From assembly GCF_047948215.1 (NCBI RefSeq), contig NC_134455.1, positions 344,000,997 to 344,064,996 of the forward strand: a DNA stretch of 64,000 nt. Direction: 5' to 3'. Shown in pieces: positions 11,292-23,002 of the stretch (its first letter is position 1; each line of letters begins with the position of its first letter). The position numbers and the translations under genes are program-made. The notes beneath the pieces are model-generated. The model had not been told where the DNA came from. It made no database searches and saw nothing but the letters and a program-made list of their open reading frames with translations. The DNA comes from Lycorma delicatula (taxonomy: Eukaryota > Arthropoda > Insecta > Hemiptera > Fulgoridae).

Positions 11292-12774
11292 GGCTGTTAC
11301 ACGTCAGACATTTCTTGGGCTCCTGACAATTTGCAATAACGTGGCCTCTGCCCCCGCAATTAAAACACAATCCTGACGACGGTGACCCGTACCCCAGCAT
11401 CTGTAAAATTCTTCACCATCTTCTCGTATGAATGCTCGGCAGTTCACCCAGCCGATACGTAAGCACTGCTCCACCATCCTACAGTCTGCCCTATAGGATG
11501 TGATTACCGTAACGTTCCTGGTTTCCGCGAATCCGGGTCTTATTGAAGAGATCCTGACATCTTCCATATCACCAACTCTTGCCGTTATAGCCGCTAAGAT
11601 TTCTTCTTCAGTGGTGTCTCCTTCGACGCTCTAATATGAACAGTCGTACGCCGACCAGCTCTAGTCTTCAGATCCACTTTTAGATCCGCCACCTTATCTT
11701 TCAGTATACTCGAAAACTCTGCAGCGCGTTTTGAGCCCTGTATTCTGACCAGAACCTCTTCGTTTTTTCCCTTTTTTAATGAGATTACATCTTTATCGTC
11801 GACTGTAGCTACAGCCGTCTTCATTGCTCCCAGGAGCTCTGCATATGTTTTGCCCTCAGACTATTGTCCTACTATCCTCCGCAGGTGGAGTAGCCTTCTT
11901 GATACGTATTTGTCCAGGCCTAACCTGCATGACAGCCCCATCAGTATGTAGGGTCAAAACTTATATCGTGTCCTCTTTTTACCTATTCAAGTACGATACA
12001 ATCTTCTTCATCTAATTGCCGATGTTATTGTTCGGCACTATATAGGAAATATTAATAGTATTACTCGAGGATTCTCCTCAGAGCTTTTAAAATATATATT
12101 GTATTTTTGTCGTCCATGTTAGAATCATAAAATATTCTATACTTGCTTCGTCTCACTTCAGTTTGTTCACCCAATACAGATTGCTCGTCTTTTAAGATAT
12201 CTCCAGCTTTGTATTTAGGTCTTCTGGACTCGTCGTCGTTAATCACATGGACTCTGCTGACGTCGCTCAAACTGCAGGTGTCACCTACCTCCGAAGGCAA
12301 TTCAGTGACCAGATTTAATTTAGTCCTCAGTGCGCTCGGCCATCTCTTTGGAAGTAGTTCTATGAGCTCTTCATCTGTGAGTTCTTTAGAGAGCATTTGT
12401 TCCATGTCATCTTCTCTATAGATAACATCCGTCTGCGTGGCCTGCGTGATTTGGATCAATGGTGCAGACAGTTCGGTCAATGCATTTAGTCCATCGTAAA
12501 TTTTCTTCAACTCTATTTCATGCGTAACTATGTATCTGTTCAAGCCAGGACCCATATGTTGTTTCAAGGCCACCATTGTGAGGCCAAGTTGATATATAAG
12601 ACTGCCCAATGTTTCTGGCAGCACGTCTTCCTCCTCTGAGGACCCTTGACGGGCTATCTTTTTGCCTTTGACGTCAGTTTTCTTCACACGTGGAAGTTTC
12701 TGCGCGCTAGTACTTTGCCCGGATGTCCCTTCCAAAGGAAGCGATCCACGACGTCTCATTGTGTGGCGTTGCAC
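11242..12774 (-). pseudogene. ORF1 (gag-like) protein, R1 family A copy 2
   Basis: The likely start is ATG at 12774 (MQRHTMRRRGSLPLEG), with a basic, Lys/Ser-rich N-terminus and an acidic middle. Blocks are 12774-12061, 11824-11594 and 11567-11304, then a frame carrying two intact knuckles, CFNCGGRGHVIANC and CLTCNSHEHRTGAWQC, ending at TAG 11242-11244. The first knuckle reads FYRCWGTGHRRQDC, so its first Cys has become Phe, whereas copy 1 has Cys there. ORF1 overlaps ORF2 by about 50 nt in another frame. It is broken by at least three frameshifts or stops. Confidence 0.82.
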
Positions 12775-12950
12775 TCAGGGGACAACCCCCAGTCCGAGTA
12801 CCCACATGACCTTGTGCCCCAAAAAAATTTGGGGGGTGGGGTGGATTGGGGGGAAGGAAAATGTATTCGTCCAAAAATGGGGTCAGAAAAAAAACAAATT
12901 GGGGGGTCAAAGGGTTGGGAAGGTTATGAAACGAATTTATGTCCAGGAAT

Positions 12951-15496
12951 AAATTAAATAGGATAAGTGGTTCAGGAGCTATTGTTGGTAAGGATTTCCC
13001 CTTATAAAAACTCTACCCGTAGGACTTAGAAAAAATTCTCCTGTCTATGAAGAACAAGAGAAAAATTTCCCAAGTCCTTGTTTACGTCTTTTAATACACT
13101 TGTAGAAGTTTGTCTTAACACAATAATTCACTTGAAAAATGTATATTCTAACCTCAAATACACCTTAAAAAACTAGTAAAAAAGCGTTTCTCCTCACTTT
13201 GTTGTTATTCAGATGACACTACAAGTTCACTAAAACACGGTAACTTAATATTACCTATTATAGAAAGTAATATAACAGGTAAAAAAAACACCAAACAAGT
13301 TAATGTTTAAACTCAAAAAACTGGGTAAGTCCGTATCCGTAAACTATTAAAAAGTGGTAGTCCAAGTCCAGAAACCAATCCTCTTATGTATCCAATAGCC
13401 AAATCCAAAAAAATAACCGTCAAACCAAACTAATAATAATAACTCGCAGAGCAGTATGCAAACACGTCTATTCACTGTGAAGTCTCCCACTCGACTATTC
13501 ATTTGGTCAGTAGTAAGACAACTGGAAGTTAGTTTTTATTTATATTTACAACAAACACTTGTTAATTGCAAATCTGTTTTAATGCAAATTGTCAGTATTA
13601 ATATTATTTATTACTATGATAATTTAATCATTTCAATTATATTTTACTTTATTGAAATATTCCCAATATTATTAAATTATTAGATGATAACATTAATAAA
13701 ATTGTTCCAGTTGAGATCGTGATTCACTAAAAATGTTTGCCAAAACTTTGTTATTTTTGAACATATTTGAATAAATAAGTTTTCATTTTATTTATCATAA
13801 AATTCTTAACATTTTTTTTATTTTTTTATAACATAGCATTTAAATAAACCAGTTGCAAAGATAATAACAGTTAAAAAATTTACTTGGCTGCCATATTGAA
13901 ATGGATTGAGAGATCAGATTCATTATTTTTATATAAGTAAAACTCTAGGAACCCTAGCAGTATACGAAATTTCGTTTGATGAGATTAACCATTACTGAAA
14001 AATAGGTTTTTATGTAAAAATACAAAATAGCAGATTTTGTAAAAGTGAAAACTAGTGAATTTTTGTTGATAAAGTAAGGGTTTCTGAACGTACATTGATA
14101 AAAGTTTTTTCTTTATTTCAATTTTTGAAATGGTTCTTATAAACACCCTTTATACTTAAGATTAATGGCCTTTTCAGTCAATCCTTATCCTTGGCCCTGT
14201 AACTTTTAAGATATAGTGTTTAAATCAACAAAAAGAATAAATAAATATTGATAAAGAACAGATTTGGCTACCACTAATCACTGGATCTGTGCACTAATCT
14301 GCCACTAATAAATTCAGGATTGAATTCATTGAAATGTATCTCATTCATCTCACCTGGATACAAGTTTCTACGAGTTTCCAACATTTTTCAGAATACTTAT
14401 TAACTAATATTTGAAATCTCTTTCAGTCTTAGTTTTTATTTTTAGTTAAGTGTTAGAGGATTGTTCTGAAAATAAAAAAAATGTTCAATATCCTTATTCT
14501 GATAATAAAATCTGGTGTTAGATTTGGAAATTTTGTGGCCAGAAGTCTTCTCTGGTAAGAAATTGCCAAAAAATTCTTCCAACATGAGTATGAGTAATAG
14601 CACCATCTTGTGGGAATAATAATTTTATATTATTGGTTTGATTTGATTTTTTTTTACCACTACTGGTAGATTGATTTTGTTAAATCTTTGAAAAAGAATC
14701 TGATGATTAAAATATAATGGGGTACTACATCTCAATTGGATTTAAACTGAATATAAAGTTTTATTGGTACATGTTTTTGGGCTTATCAAAAAATTATGCT
14801 ATCAGAAATGCCACTGGAAGTGAGAATTACAAACTGTAAAAAACAAGGTTCATTTAAGTTTCTGCAAACCCCTAATTTTTTATCTTAGATGTTTAATAAC
14901 TACATCAGCCAACTAAATTTTTTTTCCAAATGAGTTATTATATGGGCATGGCAAAATTCTATCATCAGAATTGTATGCCAAACATAAAAAAAAACAGATT
15001 TTTTACTTCAATTTATTGGTTTTCACCCCAGATTTTTCAAAACCTACTGTAGATACAATTCTGGGGCTTATTTTATTCGATTCTTCAGGTCAAAAACCGT
15101 AAGAAATCACTAATTCCACCTCTTAATTAACATCCTAAAAATTTCAGTATGACCTGATTTCATCAGAGTAGCTGAAATCTGAGCGAAATCTTTCACTAGG
15201 CGTAACTCACAAGCAAAGTGTTTCAGTACATATGTTTATATGAAATTTTTACATCAGAAGTAGAATAGGTTATGAAAATCCTAGAAGAACTTTTCGATAT
15301 ACCTCCTGTATGTATGTATGTGTGTGTATATATATAATTTATATAAAAGAGAAAAATGTAGAAGAAAGTAGTTTAATATTGATTAGTTTTATGAGGAGAA
15401 TGAAGGAGGTGGGATCCTGGGAGAATGAGATACATGAATAGAAGACAACCAAGAGGGCAGACCATATATAAGCTGGAGAGAGTGCATTTTGGAGGT
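12951..15496. other. AT-rich stretch without recognised genes
   Basis: No exon or transposase is visible. An open frame at 13456-13683 is low-complexity and unsupported. About 14840-15310 has a slightly different character (repeated AAAAT/TTTCA words, ending TTCGATATACCTCC) that looks like a non-coding dispersed repeat, but no ends could be defined. Confidence 0.4.
15303..15346. repeat. TATG/TG/TA microsatellite
   Basis: A compound simple repeat runs from (TATG)n through (TG)n to (TA)n just beyond the 3' flank of the family C retroelement. Confidence 0.8.
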
Positions 15497-15668
15497 TTTT
15501 TTTTTTTTTCTTTCCGTAGCGGAGGAAAAAGCTGTGCCAGCCGCCGTCAGGCCCGTACTGACGGCAGTGCGGGGCTCTCACCCGCTAAAAAACCTCCCCT
15601 TCTACCATGCAGGGGCCAGATCTAAGCCATATGGTATGTCAGCCCTGCATGATCACCCAGGCACTCCA

Positions 15669-17950
15669 CTATGCGAATCCGTGTGACCGGATGGCGTCCC
15701 CAGGAGGCGATCGACGAGCGACGACTCCGAGGAGCCCCCGCCGCCCACCCCCAGAAGCTGGCCTCCCTTGATCACCCATCATCGAACTCCAGCCTCCATA
15801 AATTCGCATCAACTCATCCTGCCGTCGCCGCTCTTCATTGGCCTTCTCTCGTATCATTGATGCGATCGTAGTCGAGACACACTCCCACTTGTTGCCATTG
15901 CTGAGCATTCCCTCGATTATATTGTTGGCCCCCTCCACATCCTGACCCTTGAGCACTACGCGGAAGTTGCGCCATCTAGGGCAAAAAAATACTACATGCT
16001 CTGCTGTATCCAGTCCGCCGCAATCGTGACAGCGACTTGTATGGCATCTACCCATCCTGTACAGGTAGTCTCGAAAACATCCATGTCCAGAAAGGAACTG
16101 GGTGAATTCGTAGCTTTTATTACCATGCTTTCGCTCCACCCAGTTCCTGACGTCTCGTATGAGCCCATAGGTCCACCTTCCTTTGTCTGAATCTCGCCAT
16201 CTGTCACACCAAGCCATGTAGAGACCGTCAATTGCCTCCTTTCTGTCCCCTCCATTCACTATTGCAGCTCTCATTTGCGCTTGTAAGTCTATGGGCGGTA
16301 CTCCAGCTATAACCGAAGTCGCCTCGGCGCTGATCGTTCGATACCCTGCGATGACACGTATGTTCAGCCTACGTTGTTGCATAACCAAACGCCTCACGTA
16401 CCTTGCCCTCGACAACGCTCCCAGTCATACAGGAACTCCATATAACACCACAGAAGAGTACACACTAGCCAACAGTTTCCTCTTACCAGTCTGAGGACCG
16501 CCCTTATTTCTCATCATGTTGCTCAGCGCCTTCACCACAGTTTCGCCCTTCCTCGCCGCCTCCTCAACATGTATAGTAAAGGATCGGTTCTTGTCCAACC
16601 ACACACCTAAATACTTCGCGGCTGGACTATCGTGTGTCCCACTCTAAAACGCAATGGATGCAGTCTGCGTCTTCCAGCCATAACAACCACCTTCACTTTG
16701 TCTTCAGCGAGCCGCAGACCATGAACTATTAGCCACCTTTTAACCACATCAGCCGCTTCTTCACCGGCCACCATCAGTTCTTCTTCCGTTTTGCGCACAA
16801 TTATAAGTGCCAAATCATCAGCAAACGCCACCGGGGTGACGCCCGCCGGATAGCGCTGCCTTAGAATATTATCGAAAGCAATGGTCCACAAGGCCGGACC
16901 CAACACCGAACCCTGAGGGACACCCCTCTCCACCGGAAATTTCGTTTCACCACCTTCCGACCTCCCCACCACGAATCTGTCCTTGAAATATTCGTGCAAC
17001 ACCCTTCGCAGGTATGTCGGAATTCATCTTACTTCTAGTTCACGAAATATAACTTCCCATGGCAGCTCATTAAAAGCATTGCGTATATCTAACAGCATGA
17101 CCGCTCCTATCTTTCTCGACCTCCGTGTACCTACTGAAGCTGATCGAATAACATTCATCACTCGACCGATTGCATCAATCGCTGAGCGTCCAGGCCGGAA
17201 ACCAAATTGGTCCTCATGAAGTCCCCCCTGCCATCTCTACGCCGTCGTTGAGTCTTCGAAGAACAAGTCTTTCAAACAACTTCGTAAAGCAATTCAATAA
17301 ACAAAGTGGTCGAAACGAAACCTGTGCCCCCGTAGGACCAGAAGTCTTCCTTAGCATCACTAACCTTGCACCTCTCCACCGTTCAGGTATCCATTCCATC
17401 TCCAATATCATATTCATTGCACGCAATACCACACCAGGCACCGTCTCAGCCACAATTTTTACGACCTCCAGGGGGATTCCATCCGGCCCAGGACTCTTGC
17501 CGCCTTTAATCAACTTAGTCGCCTCACTCAGGTCTTGCAGCGAGAATGGAACCATTGATTCCACCACAATTTCCTCCCGTTGAAAGTCTGCTCCTTTCGG
17601 AAACAGTTCATCAACGCCTTTCCTCAGCTCATCGTCGGTGAGGAGTGGCAGCCGTCTTCCAAACGTTTTGTGACGATACGATAGGCATCACCCCACGGAT
17701 CAATTTCCACAGCATCACACAATTGCTGCCACTTGTATTTTTTGGACGCAGCAATTGCTCCACGAAAGTCCCGTCTAGCAAGCCGTAACCTTCCGAGCTC
17801 CTCTTCGATGTTCTCACTCCGCCTCTGCGTTCGCTTGAGGCAGCGCCTACTCACCACACATCTTCTTCTCAATTCGGCGAGTTCGGGAGTCCACCAATAT
17901 ACCCCCTGCACGCCCTGCAGTCACTTCCTTAATTACACCCGTTTCCATTC
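15669..17950 (-). pseudogene. ORF2 reverse transcriptase and C-terminal domain, R1 family C (frameshifted)
   Basis: Blocks in order on the minus strand are: 17911-17624 (linker, GVYWWTPELAELRRRC; DPWGDAYRIVTKRL), 17567-17214 (fingers, GKSPGPDGIPLEVVK; LCLLNCFTKLFERL), a bridging frame with LLDIRNAFNELPWEVI near 17090-17030, 17002-16607 (palm, GVPQGSVLGPALWTIAFDNIL and VAFADDLALIIV), and 16415-15669 (thumb, then CHDCGGLDTAEHVVFFC). Each boundary is a frameshift or stop. The catalytic FADD pair is intact. The last block runs on to 15669 past the usual end, so the true stop may have been lost. Confidence 0.87.
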
Positions 17951-18029
17951 CTACCCTGTAAACTGTGTCTGTCAGCTCATTCAAATCCGTGTCTTCGCTA
18001 CAGCCAAGTTCAAAATCAATAGCTGCCCT

Positions 18030-18287
18030 GAACTACGCGACACTTTCTTTCTTTTTCCTGTTTAGCCTCCGGTAACTACCGTTTAGATAATTCTTCAGAG
18101 GATGAATGAGGATGATATGTATGAGTGTAAATGAAGTATAGTCTTGTACATTCTCAGTTCGACCATTCCTGAGAAGTGTGGTTAATTGAAATCCAACCAC
18201 CAAAGAACACCGGTATCCACGATCTAGTATTCAAATCCGTGTAAAAATAACTGGCTTTACTAGGACTTGAACGAACTACGCGACACT
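18030..18287 (-). mobile_element. SINE copy S2 nested in R1 family C ORF2, perfect 15-bp TSD
   Basis: The body is 18045-18272. The identical 15-mer GAACTACGCGACACT flanks it at 18030-18044 and 18273-18287. It is about 90% similar by eye to the SINE at 204-492 but lacks the outer tRNA head: homology stops right after box B (GGACTTGAAC on the + strand), so it is a 5'-truncated copy. Because it splits the retroelement ORF2 between endonuclease and RT, it inserted after the family C copy did. Confidence 0.92.
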
Positions 18288-18835
18288 GCCTGTATGAAAC
18301 CTCACGCTCCTGGTGCCTGCCCGTTCTTCCTGGATAATATCGCCAATTTCAAAAGTTATTAGCCTGTGGTCACTAAGGGTCTCCTCCCCCAACACTTCCC
18401 ATCCCAACAACCTCTGCAAGCCTCTCATGTTCACAAATGTTAGATCTGGGACAGAAATCCCCACTCCTCCTCTCTCGAACGTCATTTCGCCTCTTCGATT
18501 GACGCACTGAAGGTCCACTGAAGCCATAGCGTCCTCAAGAAGTCTGCCTCTCCGATCATCGATGGCTGATCCCCAACTCCGAACCTTAACATTAAAATCT
18601 CCGCCCACCACGACGATTTTCGACCTCCATCTGGCAATTTCCTACACCAAATCATCAACCATTCTCGCATAAACTAAAAAGTCAGAGTTAGGCAACAAAT
18701 ATACACTAAACATCACCACCCTTGCCAGTTCCACCCATACATAGGTCCTGCGCCTTTATTATGTACTGCTGCTGTACCACAGGAGACCAGTATAGCCGCA
18801 CCGGAATCAGCCGACACCACTCATCTGTCATCGAC
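18288..18835 (-). pseudogene. ORF2 endonuclease domain, R1 family C (broken)
   Basis: The minus-strand frames show ILVSCGTAAV, then VYLLPNSDFLVYARMVDDL after a frameshift, VVVGGDFNVKVRSWGS (catalytic GDFN, about 18610), CVNRRGEMTFERGG and TLSDHRLITF (catalytic SDH, about 18370). This is the APE-type endonuclease of R1-clade elements. An internal stop at about 18820 and a frameshift near 18700 separate it from the N-terminal strand located in the fused ORF1 frame. The SINE at 18045 cuts the link to the RT. Confidence 0.83.
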
Positions 18836-20211
18836 GATTGTTCTTCGATCCGGCTCACTCAGTAATATAATCTCACAACCCCGGCGGACAGCTATTTCCC
18901 AGCAGGCATCCATAGCCCTGCTACTCCTGTTCGCATTAAATTGCGGGGACACAAAAGGAGCTTCCACTCCCATATCTCTTAGTTTCCTGATGCTCCTGAA
19001 GCAGTCGGCTATCATCCCATCTACATCCTCTGAGTTCACTACTATCGTATAGATAGTACCTCCCACATCTATTTCCTCACCACCGAATACATCCTTGGCC
19101 CCTCGACTGTCAACCAATAATAGTCCACTCTTAATTTCCGACTTGTCCTCCAATCTTCTGACACTTGGCGCCATCAGATAAGCCCTATTCGTCCGCTTAG
19201 CTGAAATTGGTCGCAAATCATGTATTAATACAACGTCTCGTCCTTCCTTGTCTGTGAATGATGTATCAGCCATTTTTACCATCTTGAAAACTTCCTCGCC
19301 CCAGTGTTGGGCAACAAGTAGAGGAACCTCGTCGTCATCAACGCCCTCCTCCAGTTTCCTGATGATATCGTCAGATCCTATTCTTTTGAGCGTCTGGGTG
19401 GCCTTATCAGACCCTGGCCTTATTCTCGCTCTACAACCGCTACATAACCTCTGATTCTCAGACCCCTCTGCCTGCGCGGTCGCTTCGGTCTTTCGAGGTA
19501 GTTCATTCAGCCAACCAGTTGAAATAATCAGCCTAACCCGTTGCACCAAGCTAACCAGGGCCGCAGACGTCGACTTAACATCCTGCTTAACTTCAGAACA
19601 CGGTTTGACGAGAGAATCCAACAGCTCAGCTCGGGAACACAAATCTTCCAGGACAGTTGCAAATCCCGTGGTTAGCAGCTCCGGGCACACCTCCTGGGCC
19701 CCACAGTTCTGGAGATCAGGACCAGAATCACCACCGGACTCAGCAGTCAAAGTCATAGAACTACCATCATCCGGACACGATCTCCGCTTGATGGCAGGCG
19801 AGGACGTTGCCGGCGGAGACAGCGATTTCTGTCGCTTAAGGCTAGATTTGCCTCCCACCACAAAACACTCTTCCATTTCAACTACACAACGGTTCGTGAG
19901 ATCGGGACTGTCATCCCCCGAAGAAGAGTCTGAACCAGCGTACTCTGCTACAGCAATCCGGCGGGTTTCCAACTGAGTAACCCTATCTTCCTTCCGCTTA
20001 CAACGCGTCTTCCGACTGGTATCCTCCGATACCACCTTCAACAGGCTCGAGCGGTGACCCTTCCTAGAAGGTACCAGTGCCTCTCACTGAGAGACCAGAC
20101 TCAGAGTCACCAGACGAACATTTGCGAGGTCTACAACCCCGCAACGGTCTCCCCGCTCTCCTAAAAACCGGACGGCAGTCCTCTTCACTTTTCGGATCCT
20201 CAAAATCGGAC
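18821..20211 (-). pseudogene. ORF1 of R1 family C, fused in frame to the endonuclease N-terminus
   Basis: The likely original start is ATG 20211 (MSDFEDPKSEEDC), with one frameshift near 20060. The 406-codon frame 20041-18821 carries a basic and serine-rich N-terminus, SPPATSSPAIKRR, and a gag-like middle (RLEDKSEIKSGLLLVDSRGA). It ends with FNANRSSRAMDACWEIAVR and IILLSEPDRRT, which is the first strand and helix of the R1 endonuclease. The C-terminal part of ORF1, including all zinc knuckles, is missing, so an internal deletion joined the two ORFs. It cannot make a normal ORF1 protein. Confidence 0.75.
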
Positions 20212-20300
20212 ATCAGAAGAAACGAACAGGATAATCCTCCAACGCCAACAATAAAGAAATAACAAACAGTTGTTGGAAACAAGCAATGCAAATATATAGT

Positions 20301-22863
20301 TTTACCAACTAAAGTTGGCGTAAAACGCCAGAAAATGTATATATAAGTATAATATAATCTATTATAAATATAAGTAAATAATAAATAACACCCAACACAA
20401 CAAAATATAAATATCAGAAACAGAAATAGTCACTGTTAACCTACGTTGCTATGGTAAACAACTCAGATGTAAACAAAGTTTAATTAAATTAATAAAACAA
20501 TAAAACGGGAACAAAAGCAGAAAACTGAACTCAAATCAATCCAGCAAAAAACAATAACAAACAAAAACAAGCACAGTACACCGAAAGAACGTAAAAACGA
20601 ACACTAGCACGGAGTTAAAAGTAACACGCCTAATCACCATGGAACTCCATTCTAACCTCCGCATTTTGGAGGTTGTGAAGAGAAAAAATCTAATGTGGAA
20701 GAGGAATAACAATGCTAGGTTAATAGAAGATGGCTTGATAAACATCCACATCTCTGGTTACCTGGTGTGGAAACCTAATATGTATGTGTAAATTATTGAA
20801 ATTAAAAACGAACATAAAAAAATTACATTTTTTTAAATTACCAAATTCTTAAAAAATCAAAATTCATGACAAGACTTCAAGTAGAATAAAGATAGTGATT
20901 TTTGAAAAACTCGTGAAAACCATTGTTGGAAACAAGGAATTGATTAACTCATAATTATGAATGTTTGTTTAACATTTATGACTCATTACTTGCATAAAAA
21001 GTATTTTTTTAGAAAAAAATTAATATTTTTTTAATCTTGATAACATTTTTTACATGTATGCATTTGAAAAATTGACTAAAATTGGATTGAACTTTTTAAT
21101 AATTTTTAAAAAAGCAAAAAAATGGAAGCTGAGGGATTATTTTGCAAATTTATTTGTCATCTATCATATCTTTACAATTATTTATTGTTTCTTGAGATGA
21201 TCATTAAGTTTATTAATTAGGTAAGTTTTTATTTTTCTGGATATTTTATTTTATTACAAAAAATCATTTAAATTCCAAAATAACAATTACATTTTATGCT
21301 TTCATTCTATCCTTGTTACTCATACTAGTACTCTTACTCTGAAAATATTAAATTTTTTAAAGATTATATAGCTTATTTTTTAATTTCTTAATATTTCTTT
21401 TTTAAGATCTGAAACTAAATTATTAAATTAAACTAAACTCACTGAAACTAAATTAAATGTTGATCATTAAACCTTATTTATGTTGTCTACATCAGCTACA
21501 TTTGTTTTATGTCTATTTTGTAATTATTAATAAAATTGTGATTTAGTTCTAAATTTAATAATTCTGGCTCATTCTTAACAAGGTTTTATGAAAAACTGTT
21601 GTTTACTAAATGTATGATTTTATCTAATTTTGGTTGAAATTCTTCCTTAGATATTTTTATTTTCCTGTTATTTAAAGCTACATTTCTTTCTTGAACTATA
21701 TTTTAATTTTTTAACAAAACAATCGAAATGATTTATTTATTGTTTTACTGAATTTAAGTATTTTTATGTTTATTATATTTTCTTTAAATGTATTTAATTT
21801 ATTATTAATAAACAGTTTATAGTGTATGTCATCCTAGCTATGTAATTATATTAAAGTTATTATTTTAATAAAAAAAACATGTCTTAATGTTTTAATTATT
21901 TTACATAATATGCTCATGTGAACTTTCATAGAAGTTGTTACTTAATGAAATGAGTAAATGTGGGAAGGAATATCAGAAGGTAAGATTGAAAATGTAAATT
22001 CTATTATTATAAAATACACAATATTTTTTAAATAGAAATTACCAAAAAAATATAATCGAATATTTTACAATTCTTTAAATTTTGAAGTTGCAAGTAATAT
22101 TAAAAAAAAAAAAAAAAAAAAAACTTAAAACCGTTAAATTTTTATTCAAAATATGGTTAAGTTTATAAAAAAGACGCCAAAATCCGCGCCTTGATAAAAT
22201 TAAGCAAAGTAACGACGTGTTTTATTACCGAGCGTAAGTTAATGTGGTTTTTTTATTGGAATACGGAATGTGTATTATTTTATTGTAATTTCCCTACCAA
22301 TTTTGTTGAAATACGTGTAAAATAATTTGAATAATATGTCGTAAGAGGCTGTATACCATAGCCCCTAGCAATGACTAATACTATAATCTCAAACCTTACT
22401 AGTAACAAATATTCAGTTTAAAGGCTAACAGTTTCACAGTATCAAATTTTTTTACATATTTAACAAACATTTACCCAAATATGAAGGAACAGAATTTCTT
22501 TTTTAAATAATTAAATCGAGGTCCTTTTTTCATAAAAATTGTCATGTGGTCAGTCATTTCAAGACTGATCGTACTTTTTTCTAACCGACGGTCGATAGTG
22601 TGATTGTAGGAACGTATATTTTTAGTGTTTATAATTAGGGGATGTACTTTTGGACGGACAGGAAATATTTTTGTTTAAATTAATGATGTAAAAATTTCTA
22701 TTTCTACTGTACTTTATCATATTGTACTACACGTGACCCGTAGATATCTTGAAGTGAACTTTGTGCCTTCGGTGGTAATCGGAATTATTTCTTCTAATAA
22801 ATATATTCATTTTGGTAGATGGTAATAGACTTTTGATTTTTTTGTTTTTAATCTATTTTTAAA
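20301..22863. other. AT-rich DNA upstream of the PYROXD2-like gene
   Basis: No coding region is supported. The 20536-20751 minus-strand open frame is hydrophobic low-complexity and may lie in the 5' UTR of the family C element. An A-run of about 23 bases lies at 22104-22126. The promoter and 5' UTR of the host gene should lie within the last several hundred bases, but I see no TATA box or initiator that I can defend. Confidence 0.45.
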
Positions 22864-23002
22864 ATGACAAATACTGCACAAAAGTGCACACATCAGCTAC
22901 TAATGAGATTAATGCGGCAAAGAGTAGAATATTTATTTAACCCATCAAGCAAATATTCCACGAAACTGGAAGCCGCATATGATGCTGTTATTATTGGAGG
23001 AG
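22864..23002 (+). CDS. PYROXD2: PYROXD2-like exon 1
   Basis: It starts at ATG 22864 ([17 protein letters not shown]) and encodes the presumed mitochondrial presequence and the first FAD strand AYDAVIIGG. The donor is G|GTAATT (intron from 23003), phase 1. The second in-frame ATGs (codons 14 and 17) are alternatives, but the first gives the longest presequence. Confidence 0.9.

Larger units (their letters stand above)
8194..12950 (-). mobile_element. R1-clade non-LTR retrotransposon, family A, copy 2 (near full length)
   Basis: Read on the minus strand it contains an ORF1 from 12774, an ORF2 from 11291 and a 3' UTR, ending in an A-run (T-run at 8194-8200). The shared 3' UTR block (GGGTGGACAGCC) and co-linear proteins tie it to copy 1 at 2030-5870. 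The 5' end is placed at about 12950 by inference: 12780-12930 is an unusual G- and A-run-rich segment that fits a 5' UTR, but no duplication was identified. Several frameshifts make it inactive. Confidence 0.82.
15497..20300 (-). mobile_element. R1-clade non-LTR retrotransposon, family C, with nested SINE
   Basis: On the minus strand the order is a 5' region, ORF1 start at 20211, endonuclease, RT, Cys/His motif and 3' UTR, ending in a poly(A) tail seen as a run of about 14 T at 15497-15510. The 3' UTR contains an 8-bp stem (GCCGTCAG/CTGACGGC at 15543-15565). Codon composition is much richer in GC than the surroundings. A SINE is inserted at 18045-18272. The 5' end is uncertain (20291-20760). 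Confidence 0.82.

Noticed and set aside
12646..12957. Overlapping open frames on both strands over the G-rich 5' segment of R1 family A
   Set aside because: Low-complexity shadows of runs such as GGGGGG and AAAAAA, partly antisense to ORF1.
13456..13683. 75-codon + ORF in AT-rich DNA
   Set aside because: Ile/Tyr/Asn-rich composition expected by chance at this base composition; no motif.
20536..20751. 71-codon minus-strand hydrophobic ORF upstream of R1 family C ORF1
   Set aside because: Phe/Val/Leu-rich low-complexity text without a family; most likely 5' UTR or flanking DNA.
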